From contig JAFSFN010000203.1 in assembly GCA_017435185.1 (NCBI GenBank), positions 1-9,898 of the forward strand: DNA of 9,898 bases. Reading direction: 5' to 3'. Within the stretch, counting starts at the first letter, position 1. Each line of letters opens with the position of its first letter. A model generated the notes under the pieces. That model did not search any database. It was not told where the DNA came from and worked only from the letters and a program-made list of their open reading frames with translations. Below are positions 1 to 6,896 of this stretch, piece after piece. Both the position numbers and the translations under genes were made by a program. This DNA comes from Clostridia bacterium. GTDB taxonomy: Bacteria; Bacillota; Clostridia; Christensenellales; CAG-138.

Positions 1-2054
1 AATTTGTAAAAGATGCTGATCCTATCATCATCGAAGATCTTGAAAAAGCAGGTCTGCTCTTTGATGCACCCGTATTTGAACATAGCTATCCGTTCTGCTG
101 GCGCTGCGATACTCCGCTTATTTACTATGCAAGAAGCTCTTGGTTCATAAAGATGACGGCTGTTCGTGAAAAGCTCATGGAATACAACCGCCGCATAAAT
201 TGGATACCCGAGTCAATAAAAGAAGGCCGCATGGGCAACTTCCTTGACAATGTAATCGACTGGGGTCTCTCTCGTGAGCGTTATTGGGGAACTCCCCTCC
301 CCATCTGGGTATGTGAAGACTGCGGCGAGATTCATGTTGTGGGCAGCAGAGAAGAACTTTGTTCTCTTGCACCCGACACACCCAAGGATATTGAACTTCA
401 CAAGCCTTTCCTCGACCCCATCACATTTAAGTGTGAAAAGTGCGGCGGCGTGATGAAGCGTGAAAAAGCCGTTATAGACTGTTGGTTCGACAGTGGTTCA
501 ATGCCTTTTGCACAGTGGCACTATCCTTTTGAAAACAAAGAAGCATTTGAGCGTCGTTATCCCGCAAACTACATAAGCGAAGCAGTTGACCAGACACGCG
601 GCTGGTTCTATACGCTCCTTGCCATATCCACTTGTCTCTTCGATGACCCTGCATTCATGAACTGCATCGTTCTCGGTCTTGTCCAGGATAAGGACGGATT
701 GAAGATGAGCAAACACAAGGGCAATGTCGTTGACCCATGGACAGTGCTTGACAAGCAGGGTGCCGACGCTGTTCGCTGGTATTTCTATACAGGCTCAATG
801 CCCTGGCTTCCCAGCCGCTTCTCAGCAGACGCAGTAAGCGAATCCCAGCGTAAATTCATGGGCACACTTTGGAATACATACGCATTCTATATCCTCTATG
901 CGGAAATAGACGGTTTTGACCCGACCAAGCATGAACTCAGAGAAGAAAATCTTACCATTATGGATAAGTGGCTGCTTTCACGCCTCAACAGTCTCGTTGC
1001 AAGCGTTGACAACAACCTTGACGCACTCAAGATAACCGAAGCGGGTCGTGAACTCCAGCGCTTTACAGACGACCTTTCCAACTGGTATGTAAGACGCTGT
1101 CGTGAGCGTTACTGGGGCAACGGCATGACCGACGATAAAGAAGCCGCATATATGACCCTCTATACAGCCCTCAAGACAATGGCACTTTTGAGCGCGCCGT
1201 TCACACCGTTCATGGCTGAATCCATGTATCAGAACATGGTACGCAGTGTTGATAAGACAGCGCCCGAAAGCGTACACTTGTGCGATTTCCCGACAGCTTG
1301 CGAAAGCTATATAGACAAAGAGCTTGAAGCACATATGGACGAAGCACTTTCCATTGTCGTACTCGGCAGAAGCGCACGCAACACGGCTAACATAAAGAAT
1401 CGTCAGCCCATAGGAAAAATGCTCGTTCAGGGCGCAAAACTTCCCACAGAGTTCATCTCGATAATTGCTGAAGAACTCAATGTAAAGGAAGTTGATTTCA
1501 TAACCGATGCTTCCGATTTCATCTCCTACCGTGTAAAACCCCAGCTCAAGACGCTCGGTCCCCGTTACGGCAAGATTTTGCCCAAGATAAACCAGTATCT
1601 TGCACAGGCAGGAATAGGCGACAAAGTGGTCAGTGCCATCAACACAGACGGTACATACACATTCGAGATCGACAACACTCAAGTCAATCTTGAAAAAGAT
1701 GATGTACTCATTGATGTCACTCAAAAAGAAGGTTTTGTCTGCGAAAGCGACCGTGATTTGGCAGTCGTTCTCAACACAACTCTCACGGAAGAGCTTATCG
1801 AAGAAGGCTTTGTCCGTGAACTCGTAAGCAAGATACAAACAATGCGCAAAGAAGCGGGCTTTGAAGTTACTGACCACATCAGCATCAGTTACACAGGCAG
1901 CGATACGATAAATTCCATATTTGAAAAATACGGCTCAACAATCGCTTCCGACACGCTTGCCGAAAACATCAACTGTTCAGGCAGTGCTGACGGTTATTCA
2001 AAAGAATGGGATATCAACGGCTCGAAGGCTGTCCTCTCACTCAAGCGCATATAA
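1..2054 (+). CDS. ileS: Isoleucyl-tRNA synthetase, type 2 (eukaryote-like), 3' part
   Basis: Cytoplasmic class I synthetase that charges tRNA-Ile with isoleucine. The frame is open from base 3, so the N-terminal part (HIGH motif and most of the CP1 editing domain) lies outside the window; 683 codons are present, against about 1,040 residues for a complete clostridial enzyme. Visible in order: the exit of the editing domain with a CxxC pair (bases 96-107), the RERYWGTPLP block, two further CxxC pairs (312-323 and 432-443) that look like a zinc knuckle, DCWFDSGSMPFAQ, the KMSKH signature at 702-716 in the context GLKMSKHKGNVVDP, the anticodon-binding domain (WLLSRLN onward), and a C-terminal region without the zinc-finger cysteines of the E. 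coli type. This pattern fits the type 2 subgroup, whose members are generally less sensitive to mupirocin. The gene ends in TAA just before a strong terminator, so it is the last gene of its transcript. Confidence 0.97.
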   Translation, partial: FVKDADPIIIEDLEKAGLLFDAPVFEHSYPFCWRCDTPLIYYARSSWFIKMTAVREKLMEYNRRINWIPESIKEGRMGNFLDNVIDWGLSRERYWGTPLPIWVCEDCGEIHVVGSREELCSLAPDTPKDIELHKPFLDPITFKCEKCGGVMKREKAVIDCWFDSGSMPFAQWHYPFENKEAFERRYPANYISEAVDQTRGWFYTLLAISTCLFDDPAFMNCIVLGLVQDKDGLKMSKHKGNVVDPWTVLDKQGADAVRWYFYTGSMPWLPSRFSADAVSESQRKFMGTLWNTYAFYILYAEIDGFDPTKHELREENLTIMDKWLLSRLNSLVASVDNNLDALKITEAGRELQRFTDDLSNWYVRRCRERYWGNGMTDDKEAAYMTLYTALKTMALLSAPFTPFMAESMYQNMVRSVDKTAPESVHLCDFPTACESYIDKELEAHMDEALSIVVLGRSARNTANIKNRQPIGKMLVQGAKLPTEFISIIAEELNVKEVDFITDASDFISYRVKPQLKTLGPRYGKILPKINQYLAQAGIGDKVVSAINTDGTYTFEIDNTQVNLEKDDVLIDVTQKEGFVCESDRDLAVVLNTTLTEELIEEGFVRELVSKIQTMRKEAGFEVTDHISISYTGSDTINSIFEKYGSTIASDTLAENINCSGSADGYSKEWDINGSKAVLSLKRI

Positions 2055-2063
2055 AAGCATATG

Positions 2064-2095
2064 AAAAGCCGCCTGAAAGCTCAGGCGGCTTTTTT
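2064..2095 (+). terminator. Rho-independent terminator of ileS
   Basis: A 13-bp perfect stem (2064-2076 with 2081-2093) with a 4-base AAGC loop runs into a T tract ending at 2095, ten bases after the ileS stop codon. The stem is GC-rich in the middle (GCCGCC/GGCGGC). Read from the other strand it is followed by only four T residues, so it is at best a weak terminator for the convergent gene that ends at 2119. Confidence 0.93.
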
Positions 2096-2118
2096 ACCGT
2101 TAAAACGCTTATTTATAT

Positions 2119-2973
2119 TCAGATAGTACCTTCAACTGTAAGAACGCTCACACCGGGAACAGTTGTATAAACACCGGTCACCGGATCTTGTGTGAATGTC
2201 GCTGCAGGAACGGTTATCTGCCCCGGAACGGTAACAAATGTGCCCGTTGATTCATCATATGTGTAATTTGTCGGTTCTGTCCATACAGCACCGTTGAATG
2301 TGACTGCAAGATCCGTGAGTATGGGATCGAATATATCCGTCACCGATGCATTGTCGGTTGCTTCGGCAGGCTGATTGCCATAGTTACGGATAGTAAATGT
2401 ATATGTGACTCTGCTGTTGTCCGTGACCGTTGAGGGCGAGATGCTCTTGTCTATGCTCAGGTCGGGGCCGTTTACCGCTGTAACCGTTTCGGTTGCGGTA
2501 ACAGGCGTTGTGAGACCGTCACCCGAAACTGTCGCCGTATTGGTTATCGTTCCGCCTTCTGTCGGTGAAGCAAACTCGTTAACGCTTGCCGCATACACAA
2601 GCATAGCATTTCCCTGTGCAGGTACGCTCAGTCCATCAAAAACGAGCGGAGGGCCTGCCGTAACAGTCGGTGTCGCCTGCAGTACGCCGTTTACATAATA
2701 TTTCACAGAATCCATAACATACGAAAGCGGATATACCGTTGTTTCGTTTACTGTATATGCACCGAGCGAATCAGTTACCGAAAGCCCGGTCAAAGCGGTA
2801 GTTCCCGAATTAACGATGCTCACGATATATGTTATATCATCATTGATGCCGTATTCATCAACAACAGCCGTTTTGGACGCAGAAAGCACTTCCAAAATCT
2901 CGCCTGTTGCAATATTTGAATTTCTGGTAACATCGTTATATGTAAGAGTAGCACGGTTTGTAAAAATTGCCAT
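2119..2973 (-). CDS. DUF11-type repeat protein of unknown function
   Basis: A 284-residue Thr/Val/Asn-rich protein, probably all beta. It contains two DUF11-like (conserved repeat domain) modules: one centred on TYIVSIVNSGTTALTGLSVTD (about residues 48-68) and one on TYTFTIRNYGNQPAEATDNASVTD, followed by a DIFDP segment. DUF11 modules usually occur in secreted or surface proteins. This one starts directly with MAIFTNRATLTYND and shows no hydrophobic signal peptide, no transmembrane segment and no LPXTG-like sorting motif, so how it reaches the surface, if it does, is unclear. The C-terminus carries a diverged 23-residue tandem repeat. The start is well supported by AAGGAGG at 2983-2989, nine bases ahead of the ATG. 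It looks like a complete single-gene unit, convergent with ileS; I found no convincing promoter in the 128 bases upstream. From memory, similar short proteins are common in gut Clostridia. A structural or spore/cell-surface role is only a guess. Confidence 0.8.
   Translation of the reverse strand: MAIFTNRATLTYNDVTRNSNIATGEILEVLSASKTAVVDEYGINDDITYIVSIVNSGTTALTGLSVTDSLGAYTVNETTVYPLSYVMDSVKYYVNGVLQATPTVTAGPPLVFDGLSVPAQGNAMLVYAASVNEFASPTEGGTITNTATVSGDGLTTPVTATETVTAVNGPDLSIDKSISPSTVTDNSRVTYTFTIRNYGNQPAEATDNASVTDIFDPILTDLAVTFNGAVWTEPTNYTYDESTGTFVTVPGQITVPAATFTQDPVTGVYTTVPGVSVLTVEGTI
2125..2262 (-). repeat. Diverged 23-residue tandem repeat at the C-terminus of the DUF11-type protein
   Basis: Residues 238-260 and 261-283 align without gaps with nine identities. 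Both units share the pattern T-x-D-x-x-T-G-x-x-x-T-V-P-G (TYDESTGTFVTVPG against TQDPVTGVYTTVPG). The second unit ends the protein, so the repeat may be the start of a module array that is longer in relatives. Confidence 0.6.
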
Positions 2974-2982
2974 AACTGTAAT

Positions 2983-2989
2983 CCTCCTT
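2983..2989 (-). promoter_or_regulatory. Ribosome binding site of the DUF11-type gene
   Basis: AAGGAGG on the minus strand, nine bases before the ATG at 2973. It is a near-perfect anti-16S match and fixes the start, and with it the absence of a signal peptide. Confidence 0.85.
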
Positions 2990-3055
2990 GAAGATCATTG
3001 ATAATATTTCTGTGCTGTTTATTACATAGTATTCAGCAATATGATTTTGGGGCAC

Positions 3056-3083
3056 AAAAAACAGCCTGCTTTTAGCAGACTGT
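3056..3083 (-). terminator. Rho-independent terminator of the GtrA gene
   Basis: On the minus strand a 10-bp stem (ACAGTCTGCT with AGCAGGCTGT, one T-G wobble) with a 3-base loop of A residues is followed by six T residues (the last stem base is also T). It lies 18 bases past the stop of the GtrA gene, so that gene is transcribed separately from the DUF11-type gene downstream. Confidence 0.88.
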
Positions 3084-3101
3084 CTTGCGAATGTTTCGTT
3101 T

Positions 3102-3518
3102 TTATTTCTTTTTGAAGATTATCAGTTTGCTGAACACATAGTTCATGATTATAACAAGCACATTTGTAAAGAGCTTAACGAGCAGGTCATTGAAGTGGCA
3201 GACCTTTACGAGCAACGAGAATATCGCAACATCGGCTATCAGGAAGGAAACAAGTCTTGCAGAAACAAACTGCCACGCTTCACGGAAAACGAGTTTGCTT
3301 TCCCAGCTCTTTGACTCAAACACGAACACTTTGTTCACAACAAAAGCAAACGCCACACTTATTATCCATGAGATTATATTGCTTATTGTCTCATCTATAT
3401 GGAACCAATGCGCACAAGGATAGTATACAACATAGCTTATGACGGTTGTCATTCCGCCCCAGAACACATAGCTTATCAATTCTTTATACTTTTTGAGCAA
3501 TTCTTTTATCTTTTTCAT
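3102..3518 (-). CDS. GtrA family membrane protein
   Basis: A 138-residue, four-helix integral membrane protein of the GtrA family, whose members are thought to flip or help present polyprenyl-phosphate-linked sugars for envelope polysaccharide, teichoic acid or O-antigen glycosylation. Predicted helices lie at about residues 15-36, 45-66, 86-107 and 113-134, with a Lys-rich N-terminus (MKKIKELLKKYKEL) and a Lys-rich C-terminus (KLIIFKKK). Typical GtrA features are the early YVFWGGMTTVISYVVYY segment, the FVVNKVFVF block after helix 2 and the NYVFSKLIIF ending. The length is normal for the family. A GGAGA site seven bases ahead of the ATG supports the start. It has its own divergent promoter and terminator and is not next to a glycosyltransferase, its usual partner. 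Proximity to the acylation operon suggests, but does not show, a shared role in envelope glycans. Confidence 0.88.
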   Translation of the reverse strand: MKKIKELLKKYKELISYVFWGGMTTVISYVVYYPCAHWFHIDETISNIISWIISVAFAFVVNKVFVFESKSWESKLVFREAWQFVSARLVSFLIADVAIFSLLVKVCHFNDLLVKLFTNVLVIIMNYVFSKLIIFKKK

Positions 3519-3575
3519 GCGCTTTCTCCATTACTTTCTATATTGCACTAAACACATAAATAATTCGCCATAACT

Positions 3576-3604
3576 AATATAACAAAGCAGGCAATCATCG
3601 TCAA
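3576..3604 (-). promoter_or_regulatory. Sigma-A-type promoter for the GtrA gene
   Basis: On the minus strand TTGACG (3599-3604) is separated by exactly 17 bases from TATATT (3576-3581), five of six matches to consensus in each box. It lies 58 bases ahead of the GtrA start codon. A second, weaker pair (TTGTTA, 17 bases, TATTTA at 3557-3585) overlaps it. Confidence 0.65.
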
Positions 3605-3627
3605 GCAATACCAATAACTGCCAAGGC

Positions 3628-3656
3628 TTGTATTTGTGACAGGAACATGATATATT
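3628..3656 (+). promoter_or_regulatory. Sigma-A-type promoter for the lipoprotein-MBOAT-DHHW operon
   Basis: TTGTAT (3628-3633), a 17-base spacer and TATATT (3651-3656), 45 bases ahead of the lipoprotein start. It is divergent from the GtrA promoter, with 23 bases between the two -35 boxes, so one regulator could reach both. I see no clear operator palindrome in the 183-base intergenic region, which otherwise holds only these promoters and the ribosome binding sites. Confidence 0.62.
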
Positions 3657-3701
3657 ACATTAGGCAGTGGATGCCGCATAATCAACAAAGGAGATATAAA
3701 A

Positions 3702-4295
3702 ATGAAAAAACTTATTTCAATCTTGCTCGTGCTGACTCTCGCTTTTGCATTTGCAGCATGCGGCGAAAGCGCAAACCAGCCCACAGCAACTTCCGAACCC
3801 ACGGAAGAACCCGCAGTAGCTATAACCGATTCACTTGAGCTTCTCACAAATGTTTGGGCAGCTTTTGCCGAAGACCAAAAGTTCGCTATTGCAGGCGGCG
3901 ATTACAATAATTCCGTTATGGATGCTCCCGGCACTTTCAATGTTTCCGATACCGAAAGTCTTGACTCCATGCTCGGCGTAGCCGCTGACAGCGCAGCTCT
4001 CATAGACGGTGCAGCTTCCATGATGCACATGATGAATGCCAACACATTCACCTGCGGTGCATACCACATTGCAGACGCAGCAAATGTACAGGCTTTTGCT
4101 GACGCACTTAAAGAAAACATCATGAACCGTCAGTGGATGTGCGGTTTCCCCGACACACTCGTTATCTACACAGTAGGCGGCGAATATGTTGTTTCCGCTT
4201 TCGGCGCTGCTGACATCATCACAAACTTCAAGGCAAATCTCGCAACAGCTTACGCAGGCGCAGAGCTTCTTTACGAAGAAAACCTCGCCGCATAA
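3702..4295 (+). CDS. Putative lipoprotein of the MBOAT/DHHW operon
   Basis: A 197-residue predicted lipoprotein. It begins with a short basic stretch, a hydrophobic segment and a lipobox-like FAAC with the lipidated Cys at residue 20 (MKKLISILLVLTLAFAFAAC). Phe at the -3 position is a little unusual. A Thr/Pro/Glu-rich linker (about residues 24-40) follows, then a globular domain with two further cysteines (C118, C147) and a Met-rich MMHMM cluster (residues 107-111). The second half has a helix (FADALKENI) followed by two strands (TLVIYTVGGEYVVSAFG). That layout reminds me of DUF4358 lipoproteins, which I recall beside MBOAT and DHHW genes in Clostridia, but I cannot confirm membership. AAAGGAG at 3687-3693, eight bases ahead, supports the start. 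It is first in the operon, 34 bases before the MBOAT gene. The likely location is the outer face of the membrane; the role is unknown. Confidence 0.82.
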   Translation: MKKLISILLVLTLAFAFAACGESANQPTATSEPTEEPAVAITDSLELLTNVWAAFAEDQKFAIAGGDYNNSVMDAPGTFNVSDTESLDSMLGVAADSAALIDGAASMMHMMNANTFTCGAYHIADAANVQAFADALKENIMNRQWMCGFPDTLVIYTVGGEYVVSAFGAADIITNFKANLATAYAGAELLYEENLAA

Positions 4296-4329
4296 TCTTA
4301 CGACATAATATCAAAAGCGGAGGCGGAAC

Positions 4330-5742
4330 ATGGTATTTTCAAGCATTCCTTTCTTGTACTACTTTCTGCCTGCCGTAATCATATTATATTTCGTTTCACC
4401 GAAATGCTTAAAAAACACGGTTCTCCTCATTGCCAGTCTTTTCTTTTATGGTTGGGGAGAACCTCGTTTGCTTATAATGATACTTGCGTCCATTTTCGCA
4501 GGTTACATTTTCGGCCTTTTGATAGACCGTTTCAAGGGCAAGGCTCTTGCTAAAATTTTCTTTGTACTCTCGGTCGTTTCCAGCCTTTTAACTCTCGGCT
4601 ATTTCAAGTATGCCGACTTTTTGATATCCACATTCAATTCAGTCACCGGATTGAGTATTCCGCTTTTGAAAATAGCTCTCCCCATCGGCATCAGCTTCTA
4701 CACTTTCCAGATTTTGAGCTATACGGTCGATGTATACAGAGGAGATGCACCCGTTCAGAAAAATCCGTTCTCGCTTGCAACATACATCGCAATGTTCCCA
4801 CAGCTCATTGCAGGTCCCATTGTGCGCTATACCACAATTGCAGAACAGCTTGAGGAGCGTACTCACTCTTTTGAAAATGCGGCTTTGGGTATTCGCCGTT
4901 TTATACTGGGCCTTTCAAAAAAAGTTCTTCTTGCCAACACGCTCGGTGAGCTTTGCACCGCTTTTGCTTCGACAACACAGCCTTCAGTGCTTTACACATG
5001 GATGTACGCAATAACATTCACGCTTCAAACCTATTTCGATTTTTCCGGCTACAGTGATATGGCTATAGGTCTTGGAAAAATATTCGGTTTTGACTTCCTT
5101 GAAAATTTCAATTATCCGTTCATATCTTCAAGCATTACGGAATTTTGGCGCAGATGGCACATTTCTCTGGGCACCTGGTTCCGTGACTATGTATATATCC
5201 CCCTCGGCGGAAACCGCGTCAAGCTCCCTCGCTATCTTCTCAACATCTTTGCAGTTTGGGCATTAACAGGGCTTTGGCATGGCGCATCATGGAATTTCGT
5301 TCTCTGGGGCGTTTACTTCGGAATATTGCTTATACTTGAAAAACTGTTCATATTCAAGCACTTGGAAAAAAACAAAGGCTTCTTGAGGATTATAAATCAT
5401 ATATACGTTTTCATATTGGTGCTCATCAGCTTCGTGCTTTTCAATGCCGGCACAATATCCGACGCCGCATTGCAGATAGGTGCAATGTTCGGTTTGTCCG
5501 ACTTGCCTTTCTCCTCGCAAGAAACGCTCTATATGCTCAGAAATTTTGCAGTGCTTCTGATATTGGGCATAATAGCCTCAACACCTTTTGTCAAAAACAC
5601 CTTGAACAAACTGCGTGAGAAACCGCTTTTTGAAAAGCTCATAAATATTCTTGAACCCATAGCACTGCTCGTACTTCTTGTTGCAGTCACAGCATACCTT
5701 GTTGACGGTTCGTTTAACCCATTCCTCTACTTCAGATTTTAA
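4330..5742 (+). CDS. MBOAT family membrane-bound O-acyltransferase (AlgI/DltB-like)
   Basis: A 470-residue polytopic membrane enzyme of the MBOAT family, which moves acyl groups, often acetyl, across the membrane onto extracellular polysaccharides or teichoic acids. Visible hallmarks are the N-terminal VFSSIPFLYYFLPAV segment, the LPIGISFYTFQILSYTVDVY block, FPQLIAGPIVRY, FDFSGYSDMAIGLG, FWRRWHISLGTWFRDYVYIP with conserved His277, and LTGLWHGASWNFVLWG with the invariant catalytic-type His317. The length of about 470 is usual for AlgI/DltB-like members. Many hydrophobic segments span the whole sequence. GGAGG sits six bases ahead of the ATG. The downstream DHHW gene begins 12 bases after the stop, with its ribosome binding site overlapping the stop codon. 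The DHHW partner argues for an AlgI/PatA-like polysaccharide acyltransferase rather than DltB, as no dltA, dltC or dltD is present. Confidence 0.95.
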   Translation: MVFSSIPFLYYFLPAVIILYFVSPKCLKNTVLLIASLFFYGWGEPRLLIMILASIFAGYIFGLLIDRFKGKALAKIFFVLSVVSSLLTLGYFKYADFLISTFNSVTGLSIPLLKIALPIGISFYTFQILSYTVDVYRGDAPVQKNPFSLATYIAMFPQLIAGPIVRYTTIAEQLEERTHSFENAALGIRRFILGLSKKVLLANTLGELCTAFASTTQPSVLYTWMYAITFTLQTYFDFSGYSDMAIGLGKIFGFDFLENFNYPFISSSITEFWRRWHISLGTWFRDYVYIPLGGNRVKLPRYLLNIFAVWALTGLWHGASWNFVLWGVYFGILLILEKLFIFKHLEKNKGFLRIINHIYVFILVLISFVLFNAGTISDAALQIGAMFGLSDLPFSSQETLYMLRNFAVLLILGIIASTPFVKNTLNKLREKPLFEKLINILEPIALLVLLVAVTAYLVDGSFNPFLYFRF

Positions 5743-5747
5743 GGAGG
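5741..5747 (+). promoter_or_regulatory. Ribosome binding site of the DHHW gene overlapping the MBOAT stop codon
   Basis: The sequence TTTTAAGGAGG shares its AA between the MBOAT TAA stop and an AAGGAGG site located seven bases ahead of the DHHW ATG. This tight arrangement suggests that terminating ribosomes re-initiate on the DHHW gene and keep the two products balanced. Confidence 0.8.
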
Positions 5748-5754
5748 CAGCACA

Positions 5755-6861
5755 ATGAACAACAAGACAAAAAATGCAGTTGTTACTTTAGTCATCGGCG
5801 TGTTATTCTTGGCGCTGTCAATATTCTGTTGGGTAAAAGCACCCGATGAATTTTCATATTCGGAAAGGCGTACTCTGGCAAAATTTCCCGAAATAAACGC
5901 CGAAAACATCGCTTCAGGCACAGCCATGAGCAATTTTGAAACCTATACTCTCGACCAGTTTCCGATGCGTGACACATTCCGCACTGTAAAGGCGCTTATT
6001 TCGCGCTATGCCTTGGCACAAAAAGAAAACAATGACCTGTATTACACAGACGGCCACATTGCATCACTCGATTATCCTCTCGACACTTCGTCAGTGCTTC
6101 GTGCCGCTTCACGATTTGAGTATGTCGTGTCAAAATACGCTTCAGCATCAAACAACATATATCTATCTTTGATTCCCGATAAAAACTATTTCCTTGCCGA
6201 TTCAAACGGTTATCCGTCACTCGACTATTCCGAGCTTACTTCTCTTTTACTCGAAAATTGTCCGAGCATGAAATATATAGATATTTTTCCTACGCTTTCA
6301 ACAGACAGCTATTATCGCACCGACACCCACTGGAGTCAGGATAAGATAATCAATACTGCATCATTCCTTGCAGAAGCATTAGGCACTTCAATTCCGTCTG
6401 CCGCCGATAAATATACGGCACATACTTTAGACGCTGACTTCTCAGGCGTATATGCAGGTCAGATTATGCTCCCCACAAAAAAAGACAGGATAACCTATCT
6501 CACAAACACGATTATAGACTCATTCACTACACATGACTACGAAAACGATAAGGATATTGAGATATATACTCTCGAAAAAGCAGACGGTCCCGACCCGTAC
6601 GAAATATTCCTGAACGGCCCAATATCGCTTATTGAAATAAACAACCCTGAAATAAACAATGATTCAAAACTGATAATTTTCCGTGACTCATTTTCAAGCA
6701 GTCTTGCGCCGCTTCTTGCTCAGGGCTATTCTCAAACAATACTTGTGGATATAAGATATATAAGTCCCGATTTTGTAGGTTCATTCGTTGATTTTGAAAA
6801 TGCCGACATACTGTTTTTATACAGCACATCAGTCATAAACAACAGCATAACATTGAAATGA
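5755..6861 (+). CDS. DHHW family protein (AlgX/AlgJ-like acyltransferase partner)
   Basis: A 368-residue protein with one N-terminal membrane anchor (about residues 7-27) and an extracytoplasmic domain. The family signature is present as TDTHWSQ, with Asp190, His192 and Trp193. A serine motif FRDSFSSS with Ser312 follows, matching the Ser and Asp-His elements of the SGNH-like fold of AlgX, AlgJ and DHHW proteins. The YSERRTLAKFPE segment after the anchor and the DQFPMRDTFR segment are also typical of the family. In characterised systems such partners take the acyl group delivered by an MBOAT protein and place it on a polysaccharide, so O-acetylation of an envelope glycan is the inferred role; the polymer is unknown. 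The AAGGAGG ribosome binding site (5741-5747) overlaps the MBOAT stop codon, which implies coupled translation. The gene ends one base into a strong terminator hairpin. Confidence 0.9.
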   Translation: MNNKTKNAVVTLVIGVLFLALSIFCWVKAPDEFSYSERRTLAKFPEINAENIASGTAMSNFETYTLDQFPMRDTFRTVKALISRYALAQKENNDLYYTDGHIASLDYPLDTSSVLRAASRFEYVVSKYASASNNIYLSLIPDKNYFLADSNGYPSLDYSELTSLLLENCPSMKYIDIFPTLSTDSYYRTDTHWSQDKIINTASFLAEALGTSIPSAADKYTAHTLDADFSGVYAGQIMLPTKKDRITYLTNTIIDSFTTHDYENDKDIEIYTLEKADGPDPYEIFLNGPISLIEINNPEINNDSKLIIFRDSFSSSLAPLLAQGYSQTILVDIRYISPDFVGSFVDFENADILFLYSTSVINNSITLK

Positions 6862-6889
6862 AAGAAGCTCCCATGTGGGGAGCTTCTTT
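6861..6889. terminator. Shared bidirectional terminator between convergent operons
   Basis: A 12-bp perfect stem, AAAGAAGCTCCC (6861-6872) with GGGAGCTTCTTT (6878-6889), and a 5-base loop. The plus-strand side is followed by a T-rich tail (ATTACTTTTA), and the minus-strand side ends in TTCTTTCATTTC. The first stem base is the last base of the DHHW stop codon, and the minus-strand operon stops at 6897, so one hairpin can serve both. Confidence 0.85.
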
Positions 6890-6896
6890 ATTACTT

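Noticed and set aside
978..1877. Long minus-strand open frame of 299 codons inside ileS
   Set aside because: It lies wholly within the conserved ileS coding region, has a Cys/Phe-rich composition typical of an antisense shadow, and no ribosome binding site evidence was found. IleS conservation explains the sequence.
2405..2698. Plus-strand open frame within the DUF11-type gene
   Set aside because: A shadow of the repeat-rich minus-strand gene; no ribosome binding site and no domain.
2990..3055. Promoter for the DUF11-type gene
   Set aside because: Several AT-rich -10-like strings are present on the minus strand, but none has a fitting -35 box at 16-18 bases.
3557..3585. Second possible gtrA promoter TTGTTA-17-TATTTA
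   Set aside because: It overlaps a clearly better pair, TTGACG-17-TATATT, and its -10 box matches consensus at only three positions.
4330..5742. Identity as DltB of a D-alanylation operon
   Set aside because: There is no dltA, dltC or dltD nearby, and the adjacent DHHW protein points to polysaccharide acylation instead.
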